Below are positions 1-9,496 of a stretch of 17,898 nucleotides of DNA, in pieces. Positions within the stretch are counted from its first letter, which is position 1, and every line of letters starts with the position of its first letter. Below the pieces are notes generated by a model. It worked only from the letters and a program-made list of their open reading frames with translations, had not been told where the DNA came from and made no database searches. Position numbers and translations under genes: made by a program. Source of the stretch: Irpex lacteus (lineage: Eukaryota; Basidiomycota; Agaricomycetes; Polyporales; Irpicaceae); assembly GCA_001986395.2 (NCBI GenBank), contig MQVO02000171.1, positions 1 to 17,898 of the forward strand. The letters run 5' to 3'.

Positions 1-451
1 TATCAATTTGGAAGATCTTACACAGAGATGGGGCCTACTCTCGGATAGTCGATCCAGTCATCAACGAGGACCTTTTGCATCGCAGCTGGAGACAGAAACA
101 TGATTCGTTCGATACCAAATGGTCCCACTGCTCGTACGACCTTGCCGTACAGCTTCGACCATTCGCGTTGGAGTATCCCTGCTTCGGAGCGCATAATCTT
201 TGGAAACTCGCCATACAACAGATATTTCGGAGACCATAGCGAGCCTTTGGGTCCCGGTAATGCTCGAAGAGGCGACAAGAGCCAAGGGTACAAAACAAAT
301 TGATGGATAATCTTCAGACTTGCGAGCCCTGGAATACCAAGTCCGAGTTCAGCTGAATACCAGTGAAGTCCTAGGAAGTCAGCGTGGTCTTACCCAAAAT
401 TACGTAGCCCACAAATCCAAGGTCGACGGAGTCCCACTGCAAGGAGCCCAT
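1..451 (-). CDS. cytochrome P450, N-terminal part (cut by window edge)
   Basis: This is the start of a membrane-bound fungal cytochrome P450, a haem mono-oxygenase of the endoplasmic reticulum. Exon 1 (451-394) begins with ATG and encodes MGSLQWDSVDLGFVGYVIL. A 65-nt intron follows (393-329, GTAAGA..CCAG, phase 1). Exon 2 (from 328) continues in frame with a hydrophobic stretch, a basic or helical linker and the proline-rich hinge LRALPGP, typical of class II P450s. The segment YGKVVRAVGPFGIERIMFLS, ending near DDWIDYPR, matches the beta-1 region of basidiomycete P450s. The reading frame meets a stop at 18-20, so an intron donor must lie near 24-40 (GTAGGC after YPR or GTAAGA near 23), and the rest lies outside the window. 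The haem-binding Cys and the I-helix are not visible, so the CYP family and substrate cannot be given. No frame break is seen in this part. Confidence 0.82.
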
Positions 452-1055
452 GTTGCGTGATAATGTGAGAGCAGCTATGGAACGTCTAAAACAGACAATC
501 CCCACCAGTGGTCGACTTATGTGGCAGACGGATGACAGCTTCGAAACATGTGAAACTGTTGGCGTGCGACTTGAGGCTGCAAACATTAGAGAAAGGGCTA
601 CAAACATGGTTAGTTCATATGGGGTTTGCACCCGGCTCTATACACTGAACGGAAGTCACAGCTGCGCTGTGGCTATTGATAATTACTGGTTGCTCACCTG
701 CGCTCGAGAAGCCTGGTATTTGGAGTCGACAGGATCAGCTGAGTGATGGGTAATCATCAGCTTGAGCATTGTCGGTCCAAGTACGTCTGAGCCATCTGAA
801 ATGGCGATGTTAATTGTAAGTTTTCGACATATCCTACACCCACTCGAGGTGGACGTCGATTGGCCGATCGTTTTTGAGTCCGAGGACTGACTCACGCTGA
901 CAAGCAGTTGAGACCTCGTGACTGCTATTTTAGGGAAGCGTCGGGGCTTTGTGGCGTTCCTACTGCCGCCGCTCTCCCATCAGTGCGGCCATCACTCGAC
1001 ATACACCTCGGGCAAAACGCAATCACAGGCGCGCGAATTTCCGTAGAATAATAAT
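452..1055. other. upstream region of the P450 gene, no supported gene
   Basis: About 600 nt upstream of the minus-strand P450. A 98-codon plus-strand ORF (450-746) and a 70-codon minus-strand ORF (683-895) are open here, but neither shows a recognisable motif. The first begins exactly where the P450 ATG lies on the other strand. I treat the stretch as promoter and intergenic DNA, and no TATA box or other element stands out. Confidence 0.4.
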
Positions 1056-1474
1056 CCTGAGTATTCCTAATTAGTCGCTTCCACACGGCTTTTCCGCCCC
1101 AAAAAGCTTACCTTTTCAGCTATTTTGTGAGCATTAATCTGACGTAGAAAAGTTAGACAAAGAGCTTGGCGAACAATCATCGAAAAGTCGTCGATGAGGC
1201 ATCCTTTTCGACACGCACAAAGGTAAACAAGCTCTCAAAGAGCAATCGGGAGCCTTGAGGAGCGATCTGGCGCAGCCCGATCCGGAAAAGTGCCGTGAGG
1301 TTACCTTTGCGCGTGTCGAAAACTTGGATGCCTCATCGACGACTTTTCGATGATTGTTCGTCTAGTACAAAGGGAACCTTTTCGAGGGGAGAAAAACACC
1401 CACATTTTGGCTTGAAAGGTAACATAACGTATCCATCATTGACGAATTAGCTACCGTCAGAAAGGAATACTCAG
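1056..1474. mobile_element. foldback / MITE-like element with long inverted arms
   Basis: The element is bounded by 12-bp inverted termini: CTGAGTATTCCT at 1057-1068 and its reverse complement at 1463-1474. Both are flanked by the tetranucleotide TAAT (1052-1055 and 1475-1478), a possible target-site duplication, though the DNA is AT-rich. Inside, 1171-1226 and 1301-1359 are near-perfect inverted copies: 34 nt identical, then a 3-nt length difference and one mismatch. Between termini and core the arms are weakly similar but collinear. TTACCTTT follows the terminus by 40 or 41 nt in the two arms, and the next 63 nt to the core have equal length. The loop is about 74 nt. There is no coding capacity, so it would need enzymes supplied in trans. 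Superfamily is undetermined. Confidence 0.6.
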
Positions 1475-1928
1475 TAATTATAGACTCGCCAGCCAGATCC
1501 GATCACAAGCCCCACGTGCGTCCATCAAAACCAGCAAAGGGACGCGGCTTACGCATCACGGAGGGACGACTGATCCGAAAGCGGCTGGGGACGAGCCTAC
1601 AGTAATTATTGTTCTGCGGAACATCGAGCGGCAGTGATTGCGTTTTGCCCGAGGTGATAACTGCGAGCTTTTCAAGAACTAAAAACAACGAAATATCGGT
1701 GTAAAGAGATCATCATATCATAAATGACAGAGAAACAAGAGGATACATGTTGAAGACCAAGAAAATGTGCAATTAACTCCTAGTAAAAGTCCACGATTGC
1801 GAAGAATGTCCGATGAGGCATTGTACTGGTGCTACAACTAAAAGCTTCTGTGCATTAAATGGCTGACTACCAAAATACCATTCGCCTGCTAAGCACGGTT
1901 ACTTGTACACAGGCTTTCCCCAACTTCT
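1475..1928. other. intergenic stretch, nothing recognised
   Basis: About 450 nt between the foldback element and the 3' end of the minus-strand Pro/Ser-rich gene. It probably includes that gene's 3' untranslated region. A 61-codon minus-strand ORF at 1503-1688 has no supporting features, and I see no RNA gene or repeat. Confidence 0.35.
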
Positions 1929-2552
1929 TCAACGGCCGAAATGGGTTGGATATTGAGATCCATGATAGTAGCCCCCAGCCCTAGAGGAAGCCTGAGAAAT
2001 AGAATCGCTAGGAGCAAGAGAGGCTCTATCGTCGATACCAAAGTCTGAGCCCGCTGGCGGCCAATGAACCGGCGTATTCGGGGAATAAGGAGGGGCGTAC
2101 GGCATGGCAGTCTGGGGCTGAGGTTGGGGGCTTGGCTGACGATGCGTGCTTGCATAGTATTGCGTATGACTCGGAGCTGGTGGATGGAGGAAATGAGACC
2201 TAGAGGGACTAGGGACAGGGCTTGGGATCGCCGATGATACTGCCGAGCCTGACCGCCCAGACCGACTGGACAATCGGGATGGACTCCGGGGTGGGCCTGC
2301 CTCCAAGTAGCGCTGCTCATAAGCGGACGGGCGAGCGGACTTTCCAGTGAGGAACGACTTTGCCTTGTCAGCCGGACCGAGCTTATGTGTGTGCTCGCAA
2401 TCACGGTGATCACACTGCACATTGTAGTAGACGTTGGTCGTATGCGTGGCATGAGCCTGAACTTGCACGGGTGCAGCAAACACTGGTACTAGCACTGGTA
2501 CGGCGAGGTATGGGGACTGAGGAGACTGAGGAAAGTAGCCACGTGGGAACAT
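1929..2552 (-). CDS. Pro/Ser-rich protein of unknown function, 207 residues
   Basis: A single open frame from ATG at 2552 to TGA at 1929-1931. I do not recognise the family. The first ~40 residues are Pro, Val and Ala rich (begins MFPRGYFPQSPQSPY, then LAVPVLVPVFAAPVQVQ). A short Cys/His cluster, CDHRDCEHTHK, follows near residues 47-57 and could bind a metal, but it is too short to be a known zinc finger. From about residue 80 the protein is low complexity: SPSR, SGRSGS, PSPVPSPSRS and PSPQPQPQ stretches, then a Pro/Tyr-rich region and a Ser-rich tail ending YHGSQYPTHFGR. It is probably disordered. Unlike the conserved genes in this window, its frame is unbroken. A start further upstream or an extra 5' exon cannot be excluded. 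The ORF could be spurious, but its coherent amino-acid bias argues that it is real. Confidence 0.5.
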   Translation of the reverse strand: MFPRGYFPQSPQSPYLAVPVLVPVFAAPVQVQAHATHTTNVYYNVQCDHRDCEHTHKLGPADKAKSFLTGKSARPSAYEQRYLEAGPPRSPSRLSSRSGRSGSAVSSAIPSPVPSPSRSHFLHPPAPSHTQYYASTHRQPSPQPQPQTAMPYAPPYSPNTPVHWPPAGSDFGIDDRASLAPSDSISQASSRAGGYYHGSQYPTHFGR

Positions 2553-3728
2553 CGTGAAGGTGTGCGAAGGTAGATAAAGTACGAGCGATTGAGTAGTGTG
2601 TCGAGTCGACGATGAAGAGGATTAAAGGCTCGCCTATTCTTATACTCGTAAGGAAAGGATGCTTCGCATGTCGGCATCTCCTTGTAAAGTATCGCCTCCC
2701 AACACAGAAAATAGAGCAGTGCCCACAACTTACGCGACGTCGAGAGACGTCAAACGTTTTGCCTACCATAGACTATGTGGACAGCCGGAGCCCGCATAGA
2801 ACAATCGTTGGGTCGCCAAGGGATAGTCGTAAGGGATTAGGTTACCGCTTGAGAGCGTAAAAAAGCCAGTATTTTCTGTTACTACGGCATGCAGTTCAGC
2901 GGTGGCCACACGATCCATGCGACGAACTCACCTTCTCAAAAGAATGGACTGTTGTTCATAGGGGGCCCAGAATCTAAAAGACAAATATGTCGGTAAGGAC
3001 TGGTATACCGTAAAGCGTAGCTATGCTGGGGAAATGCGAGATGGTTGAGGTATAGAAACGAGGCATTAGCATTGAGTACTGCTTAACGGCGAGGAGCCGT
3101 AAGCAAGCGGTGTCGACTAAGAAAACAATGGTGCAAGTATGACTCACCGCTCAATATTCAGTGTGCGCATGCTATCCGGCTCGAAGGGAGCATCACGAAA
3201 GCAGCTAAGTGACCTAACATGTTGTCCTGTGTGGGTGGTACGTGAGTGGCGAGTGCTCGTAATTCTGGTTGGTGAAGTATGCAGCTTATCGGCGATACGA
3301 ACGACAATAAACAAGGCTGTTGGTGTGAGAAGATAGCAACTCGGCTATGTTGATCATGGAGAGTACAATGAATACAACGCGTCCTCCTTGCGACCGATAG
3401 AGACCTAGAGATGGCCACCGGCAAGAAAGTACATCGTACTCACTGACTCACAATTGTGCTTGTATGTAGGCGCATCACCTACATTCAGGTTCTTGGATCG
3501 TAAACTGCAACTTCATCCTGTAGATATGCTACCATGACAATAAAGAGTCATTGGTCACACCTTGCTACGATGACTGGGAGACAGACGAACCTCTATGTTC
3601 CTCATGATACTGGCTTCATCAAGCCGGTGAAGAGTGAACGTTGAACGTCGAACACCAATAACGAGATGATTGTTCGCATAGAAAGTGGCGCCTCCGACGC
3701 CCGTCTCATTTACCGAGTCCGCCACGAA
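2553..3728. other. 1.2-kb stretch without a supported gene
   Basis: This stretch separates the minus-strand Pro/Ser-rich gene from the plus-strand CHM7 gene, so it should hold both promoters. Open frames of 65-119 codons occur on both strands (for example 2410-2769 minus, 3158-3424 minus, 3555-3815 minus), but they overlap each other, lack recognisable motifs and do not join through plausible introns. I see no tRNA signature, long repeat or transposase remnant. Confidence 0.4.
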
Positions 3729-5422
3729 ATGGCCGAGACGCCTCATTCGCTTACTTACGACCGTCATGACCTCCGGCTGGACCCTCGCAGTCCCAGTTAT
3801 ACGACCTACCCACATACAAGAACATTAACTTCGTCTCGCTCAAATTCCTCTACTCCGATTTCTTCGCGACAAAAGCAATCAAATCCCGCGTCATTCACGT
3901 CCAATGTCGATTGGTGGCGGAGAACGCTCGAAGCACTTGTCGTGAAAGGATGGCAGTCGCATAACCCAACACACTCAGAACACCCGGACAGGCTTGTATT
4001 TCATGCGGTTGGACCTGAGGTGATTGAACGTTTTAGAGTGGAGGGCGTCGGTAAACCTTTGGGGCTTGCTACCGTCATCGTGAGTACGCGCCACTGTGTG
4101 GGCTGTTTCGTGGCCTATGCATTGACTGACGAATGACACGCCAGGAAGTCTGAGCTATGTGAACAGAAGAAGCTCTTTCCTTTGGATCAGTTTCGTACAT
4201 CGAAGCAGTCCATATACGACCCCGGCTGGCTCCCGTATAGGATAGCCTCTTTCGTCATCGGCAAGCCATTATGGTGGACTCTTCAACAGCTCAGCATTGT
4301 CAGCTCAGATGACGGCGGAGGCTCAGAAAGCGATGCACAACGATGGAAGAAGGTGAAGGGCGACTACGTGGTTCTGAGCCTGGTGGAGCAGGCGGCCGCA
4401 GCAGTCATTCATCAGCAGGGATCAAAGGCTGGGCTCTCAATCCACGAATCGTTGTATACGTTCGACGGATTCAAGCGAGAATTTGGTGCAAGTGTGTTCG
4501 GAGGCCTTGAATTGTCGAACCTGGACGTCAAGGTCCTCGTGAAGTATCTTGAGCGTGATAAGCACGGCCGTCATCGTGCAACGAGGAGTGAGTGCATTCC
4601 GTCTCCATGCGCGCATGAGCCTGACCTACTATGTCCTCTCAGATCATTAAATTCATCGATTCATCCAAGCCGCAGGAGGTAACTCCAGTGGATGTTGGTG
4701 TTCTCGGAGCTGAAGAGTGCAGTGGAGAACCTGGAAGCTGCAATAGACCGCCTTCAGGATCAAATAGACGAGTTGAGTATGGCGGACGTTATCTTGGTTT
4801 GCTAATACTAATATTATGTGGCAGTCGAGCCGCGAAGATTTCTGCAGCGCTGAAACAGAAACGCAAAGAAGTCGCACTTAGCCATCTTCGTGCTAAGAAA
4901 CAGTTTGAGGAGCTTCAGAAGAAACGTCTCAACTCCCTTGACACCCTGCAATCGACTTTAATACGTGTCGAGGCTTCAGCTGGCGACATCGAGGTCTGTT
5001 CCTTCATGCACTTGCGCACTTAGTACTTACTCATTGTCGTACTCTTGCAGATCATGAAGTCGTATGAGTCCTCAGCGGCCACCCTGCGCGCGATCCTAGC
5101 TCACCCATCTCTCCGACGCGAGAAGATAGACGAGACTATGGAGGCAATGGCATCAGCCAATGCGGACGCTCGAGAGATCGACGATGCTATCCGACAGGGC
5201 ACCGAGATAGCACAAGCGGATGCTGGCATCGACGACACCGAGCTCGAGGAAGAACTCGCTGCCCTCGTGAAAGAGGCCGAGGAAGAGAAAGCTGCTGCGG
5301 CAGCCGAGAAGTCTCAGAAGGATACCGAAGCTAAGCTGGCAGTACCTGACCTTACAGCACCTACTCGAACGCCTGAGACGGGAGAGGCCTCCTCGGGTGA
5401 TAGGGTCAAGGAAGCCGTATGA
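3729..5422 (+). CDS. CHM7: CHMP7/Chm7-like ESCRT-III protein, with apparent frame breaks
   Basis: A Snf7-family protein of the CHMP7 type, which in yeast and animals works with inner-nuclear-membrane LEM proteins (Heh1/LEM2) in nuclear-envelope and pore surveillance. Exons: about 3729-4079, 4149-4587, 4643-4771, 4825-4993 and 5051-5422; introns 69, 55, 53 and 57 nt. The N-terminal half is the winged-helix region: RQKQSNPASF, NVDWWRRTLEALV, GKPLGLATVI, then LCEQKKLFPLDQF and YDPGWLPYRIASFVIGKPLW. The C-terminal half is the charged Snf7 coiled coil: ELKSAVENLEAAIDRLQDQI, KQKRKEVALSHLRAKKQFEE, IMKSYESSAATLRAIL, and an acidic Glu/Ala tail ending VKEAV. Family residues require single-base frame changes near 3863, 4563 and 4706. 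Intron 3 uses an unusual donor (GTTGAG) and intron 4 a weak one (GTCTGT). The start is uncertain: ATG 3729 or ATG 3766, and the best-matching frame around 3800 (LYDLPTYKNINF) has no ATG of its own, so a further break or an upstream exon is possible. Confidence 0.82.
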
Positions 5423-5519
5423 TCTGTTTGTTCTGTATCTCCTTACCTTTGTCTGCATCATCTACAACCATCGCGCTGCTCGCAACAGCTATCCATCATT
5501 CACGCTGCTTTTCGTTTTC

Positions 5520-5525
5520 AATAAA
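5520..5525 (+). terminator. polyadenylation signal AATAAA after CHM7
   Basis: A perfect AATAAA hexamer lies 98 nt downstream of the CHM7 stop codon (5420-5422) on the same strand, in AT-rich DNA between two convergent genes. It is a plausible cleavage/polyadenylation signal. The hexamer alone is common, so this is inference from position. Confidence 0.4.
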
Positions 5526-5691
5526 TACCATTTTCTACATCCAAGATACAAATGCAATGACGTGAAAGGAAACATGCTAGGGATACAAGGTAGGCTGTAG
5601 TGTGTGAGATACAGTATTAGTTTGTGAGAACAAAGTCCGAGCTTCAAGCTTCAATGTCTTGGACTGGTGTATGGCGAAAGAGCGAATCTAT

Positions 5692-7566
5692 CTAGTATCC
5701 ACCGCCATCGGTGTTTCGGCTCTTCCTATCAGCTTCGTACAATCCATAAATACTGTACGTAGGGCTTCTATAGTCTTCGAAATCCTGAGGGTTACTGTGA
5801 GCGAGCGCCATCTGTGCCAAGGAAGGCAAAGGTGGAGGGGACGGGACGCGAGGCGGCTTCTCTTCGACTCTCTTCCTAGTCACGGTGCGAGCACGAGACG
5901 AGCTACTGGCTTGAGGTGCAACGTCAGGGATGGAAATGGTACTCTGCGCGTCACTCATCATGAGCTTCCCTAAACGAGAGCTGTCATCCAGAGTAGGGCT
6001 CATGAAGTGGCTCCTGCTACGGCGTCGATCGCCAGCGAGAGTGACAGAGTCATCGGGGTAGATGGTTTGAGGCGAGGCAGGGATAGGACTGGCCAGACCA
6101 AGAGCTGATGCGAGGGCCTTCGTGTCGCGTTCTCGGTGATCCTCCGACTTCACTACAGGCGAGAGCGGAGGCAGGACGTAGTGCGAGCCTTCGAATGGAT
6201 TTCCCGCATCAAGATGAGACGCAGCGTTGGTGGACGTCCGTAAGAGTGATCCAGGGGCGTAATTAGGAGCCTTGACACGAGCGCGACCAGCAGGAGCAGC
6301 CTTTGACGTAACGGGAGGTGGTGGTACCGGAGACAGAGGGCCGCCATACAAATCCGACGTGCCGTAGGTACTTGGAACATGTATCTTGTCAGGGATGTGA
6401 ATACTCTGCCGTGCATGCCTCGAAGCAGTAGACATCCTCCGTCCGCTTGGCTTCGAGTTGGAACGTTGAAGAACATGCATTCCATCCGCAGTCAGAGGGG
6501 AGCTAGTGACGGCCACCCCAACGTTGCCAGACATAGGAGATCCAGGGTAGACTGAGGCAGACACCATGGAGACTCTGTTCGCCGAACGAGATGGAGCACT
6601 TGTGGCACTCGCATTGGGTCCAGTGAAAGGATATGCAGATCTTTGAGCGAGATCGGAGGATTTGCGCTTCGCAGAGTTGCCCTGGTCCAAATTGAAAGAG
6701 GCAGGCGGCTTCGCCAAAGAAACATGCGGATACTGCGTCCAAGTGAGAGGGACCGCACCGCTGCCAGGTCTTGCAGATAATCGCTCCTTTCCGCCAAAGA
6801 GAGACTCTTCCTCGGGATCGACCTTACGTTCGTCCATGAAGTCATCTTGTAAGATAGGCAGCGAAGGAGTAGGGTAGTGATGCTTTCGAGGTCGCCTGAA
6901 CATCCTATAGAGAACATAACAGCCCAGGAGTAAGAAAGCAGAGCCAACAGCCAGTAGGACGATGATCGCAGTAGACAGATGCTTGGGTCCCGTAGCGTGC
7001 GCCTGCTGCTCGGAACCGAGAACACTGGCCGATGCCGAGGGAACAGACTGATGCGTAGAGGACGAGAGTGTTGTCACTGCTGTGGCCGCTATAGACGTCG
7101 CAAAAGCAGAAAGAGGGGGCAGAGGAGAGAAACCCGAGGTTGATACAGGTGACTGAGTCGAAGTTGGTATCATGACTGGTAATACGCCAGAATAGATCGC
7201 TCCCGAAGGGTACAAAGTACGCGACGCTCCCGTGTCTGGAGCTGGGTTGGGGACAGCATTCACGTCAATATCCGAGGGAGAGTGAGCGAGTGCCTTCCTT
7301 GGAGTAGATGTCGGAGGCTTCTTCTTTTTGTCCTTCTTGCTACCCTTCTTGCTGTGGGGTTGTTCTTCATGTTCTGAATAGTCGACGGCGTGTATCGGCT
7401 TTTTGGTGGAGTGTTTTGTACGCGTTTTCGACCTCGAGGAATGATGAGTTTCAGATGGTTTTGTCGCCTCGTAGTTAGCTGGCGGTTTCGCTGCCTGAGG
7501 CGCAGAGTCCATAGCGGTATCGATCAGCTCGCTCGGCAGGTCCCTTCGATTGGAAGGGATAGTCAT
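5692..7566 (-). CDS. single-pass membrane protein of unknown function, 624 residues
   Basis: One unbroken frame from ATG at 7566 to the stop at 5692-5694, without introns. Residues 1-195 have no signal peptide and are hydrophilic, with Lys-rich patches near 45-56 and 73-83, followed by a Ser/Thr/Pro-rich, mucin-like stretch (about 105-185). A clear membrane segment follows at about 199-220 (STAIIVLLAVGSAFLLLGCY), ending in the basic stop-transfer RMFRRPRKHH, which suggests an N-out/C-in topology. The ~400-residue cytoplasmic part is disordered, Ser/Pro/Arg rich, with many possible phosphorylation or SH3-binding sites (VPPPPV, PSPPPLPSL). It ends with DYRSPTYSIYGLYEADRKS, the most conserved-looking motif. 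The layout resembles fungal wall-stress or SKG6/AXL2-like sensors, but I see no WSC or cadherin domain. It is convergent with CHM7 (269 nt between stops). I cannot name a function. Confidence 0.75.
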   Translation of the reverse strand: MTIPSNRRDLPSELIDTAMDSAPQAAKPPANYEATKPSETHHSSRSKTRTKHSTKKPIHAVDYSEHEEQPHSKKGSKKDKKKKPPTSTPRKALAHSPSDIDVNAVPNPAPDTGASRTLYPSGAIYSGVLPVMIPTSTQSPVSTSGFSPLPPLSAFATSIAATAVTTLSSSTHQSVPSASASVLGSEQQAHATGPKHLSTAIIVLLAVGSAFLLLGCYVLYRMFRRPRKHHYPTPSLPILQDDFMDERKVDPEEESLFGGKERLSARPGSGAVPLTWTQYPHVSLAKPPASFNLDQGNSAKRKSSDLAQRSAYPFTGPNASATSAPSRSANRVSMVSASVYPGSPMSGNVGVAVTSSPLTADGMHVLQRSNSKPSGRRMSTASRHARQSIHIPDKIHVPSTYGTSDLYGGPLSPVPPPPVTSKAAPAGRARVKAPNYAPGSLLRTSTNAASHLDAGNPFEGSHYVLPPLSPVVKSEDHRERDTKALASALGLASPIPASPQTIYPDDSVTLAGDRRRSRSHFMSPTLDDSSRLGKLMMSDAQSTISIPDVAPQASSSSRARTVTRKRVEEKPPRVPSPPPLPSLAQMALAHSNPQDFEDYRSPTYSIYGLYEADRKSRNTDGGGY

Positions 7567-7610
7567 TTGCGATAAAGAACGTGGTGTAAAAGGAGAGTGT
7601 TTGGTATAAG

Positions 7611-7736
7611 ATGTCCGAAGCTAGTCTTTCACCAGTCAAGGCGACCAGCGCAGAGAATGGCAAGAAAAAGTTTGGAGGAGAAGGCGGTCAAGGTGAAAGC
7701 CAGACAGAAGACCCGGCGCCTGCGAGTTCAACATAG
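7611..7736 (+). CDS. possible 41-residue small protein or 5' exon
   Basis: An ATG at 7611 opens 41 codons ending at TAG 7734-7736. The peptide starts MSEASLSPVKATSAENGKKK and continues Gly/Glu/Ser/Pro rich to PAPASST, a composition that looks like a real, disordered N-terminus. It begins only 44 nt from the divergent ATG of the 624-residue membrane protein, so the two would share a very short promoter. I find no convincing downstream exon. It could be an upstream ORF, a small protein, a first exon of a gene broken further on, or chance in A/G-rich DNA. Confidence 0.2.
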   Translation: MSEASLSPVKATSAENGKKKFGGEGGQGESQTEDPAPASST

Positions 7737-9260
7737 ACTTCCATCACGTGCGCGTCTAGGCGCCCAATTAAGCGAACGGCCATGGCCGTACTCGAAAGGG
7801 CCGCCCACGGCGGCGTCAGGTCTTGCTCCCGCTTCATGCATCATGTATTGTTGCATTTGTACGCCGACATCAATATATTCTTATTGAAAGCACTGTATAC
7901 GAGGAACGGCAAATTCGACGCAAATCACTACGCAGTAGGTATGAATTATTAATGACTCTGGGAGACGGTGTTCTCTACCGATTCATAGACGTTAGTTACG
8001 TTGTAGTGTCGCATGCACAAATGACGTACAGGTACGGCGACGTTTCTTCGACAAAGAATGATTAATGACCTGCAGTGGTGTAAGGGAAAGTTTCTGCATG
8101 CGCCCGTTTTTTGGGACTCCGGAGGGTGCTCATTGAGTGGATACGCGGGATGAAGTCTGCCACTGTGCGATGAAGTGATAAACTTTTTCCACCGTGCGAG
8201 AGATTATCACTCCTTTTCATCTATGAGAAAGCTTGCATTGACGAGATCTGTGTTGCGACCGCCTGGCTACATATTGCTTGCGTTATTGATTATTAGGTGC
8301 TTCGCCACACCAACGAAAACACAGGAAAAAATTATATTTCATGCTAAGCCGAGGAGAGAGAAACAGACGTAGCTACAAGAGTATATGCTACTTAGCCGCA
8401 AATAGTGTGACGCACCAAAAGATGCAACATATGGTGCGTGGAACGAAGGTAAAGATGTACGGTCTTCAAAGTTTCAGTGATACACAGCATCTATATCTAT
8501 ACGATGCATGTAAGTGGCCATGATAAACAAACTGGCTTACCAGTATCTGTTTGATTCTTCTGCGAAAGTCTTAAACGTGCTGCGCGAGCACGCCAGCGCT
8601 GTGCCAGTATCGACGTCCTCTGGCCCACACCGCTATACCCTACAGCATTGATTAGATCGCCACAGGAAGGGATGAGAGGGACGAGCTGGCTCACATGCTA
8701 CTGACTAAGATATATAGCTCTGGGAATGACCCCACCGCCCGCTATAAGTGTAGACAGCTACTTACGAGCATAGTCAGAAGGTATAGAATTAATGCTGTAT
8801 TGCGCTCTGTACTCACTAACCACTAAAGCTGCCAATGATACAAGTAATAAGTAGCGCATATAATGATGGGGCAGAATGCCCGCTCGGTGTGGACATACGA
8901 AAGTCCCGCTCTTGTATATCAACTGACCCTCCCTTCGTGCTATAGATATTAAGACGGCTACCTTCGCAAGCCGTCACCCAAAGCAGCTATGCGGGATCAA
9001 AGTGATTCACGTACCGGTCCACAATCATTGTTCCATCTGAGTCGTCGAAGAAGTCATCGTGAACGACGCATATATCCTTGATCGTAATCTTCTGAGTAGG
9101 CAGGCCTGCCACTTCAGATCGCTAGCATCGAGGTATACACGAATAGCTATAGATGGACGAAGTAGTGACAGGAGGCAGGACGCAAGGACGAAGGAAAGGA
9201 ACAATGACGCACTGGCAGCTGGCGCTTCAACTTCGCTGACTAAGCATATAAACGCCAACG

Positions 9261-9308
9261 TAGACGCGTATCGTTATCCAAAGTGTGAAGCTTGCTCAAG
9301 AGCAAGAA
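9261..9308 (+). repeat. dispersed 48-nt repeat, copy 1
   Basis: TAGACGCGTATCG, a T/C variant base, TAT, a diverged 10-nt spacer and AAGCTTGCTC..AGAGCAAGAA recur at 17077-17125 in the same orientation and with the same spacing. The right half is a small hairpin, CTTGCTC-AA-GAGCAAG. No matching flanks are seen on either side. It may be the end of a small mobile element or a shared control site, and contains an ACGCGT box. Confidence 0.4.
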
Positions 9309-9412
9309 CTAAGAATTCGTGCGACGCGACGGGCCTCGTCGAACGACCTTGACGGCGACCACCACCTCCTACCCACCGCCGCTCACCCTCGGGAGTACGC
9401 CCTGGGGCTGCA

Positions 9413-9496
9413 ACGCGTCTTGGATTATTTTCTTCTTTATTTGCGGCTTTGTGGTGATCATCTTGTCTCTCGCCACAAATCCAAATAACGCGAAAA
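9413..9496 (+). promoter_or_regulatory. MCB/E2F-like cell-cycle boxes upstream of CRB2
   Basis: ACGCGT, the MluI cell-cycle box bound by fungal MBF (Mbp1-type factors), is at 9413-9418. ACGCGAAA, an E2F/SBF-like core, is at 9488-9495. They lie about 215 and 140 nt before the proposed CRB2 ATG (9633). A second ACGCGT at 9264-9269 lies inside the dispersed repeat. In yeasts such boxes drive G1/S expression of DNA replication and repair genes, which would fit a checkpoint mediator. These motifs are short and could be chance. Confidence 0.3.

Noticed and set aside
450..746. 98-codon plus-strand ORF starting at ATG 450
   Set aside because: It is antisense to and begins at the P450 start, has no recognisable motif, and its later half (YLESTGSAE) looks like chance coding.
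4678..4708. A 31-nt intron in CHM7 (GTAACT..GGAG) instead of a frame break
   Set aside because: Too short for a spliceosomal intron, and it would remove TPVDVGVL, which fits the family.
8497..8694. Minus-strand 65-codon frame (QLVPLIPSCGDLINAVGY...)
   Set aside because: It starts at GTG, has no neighbouring exon with a good splice site, and I recognise no family.
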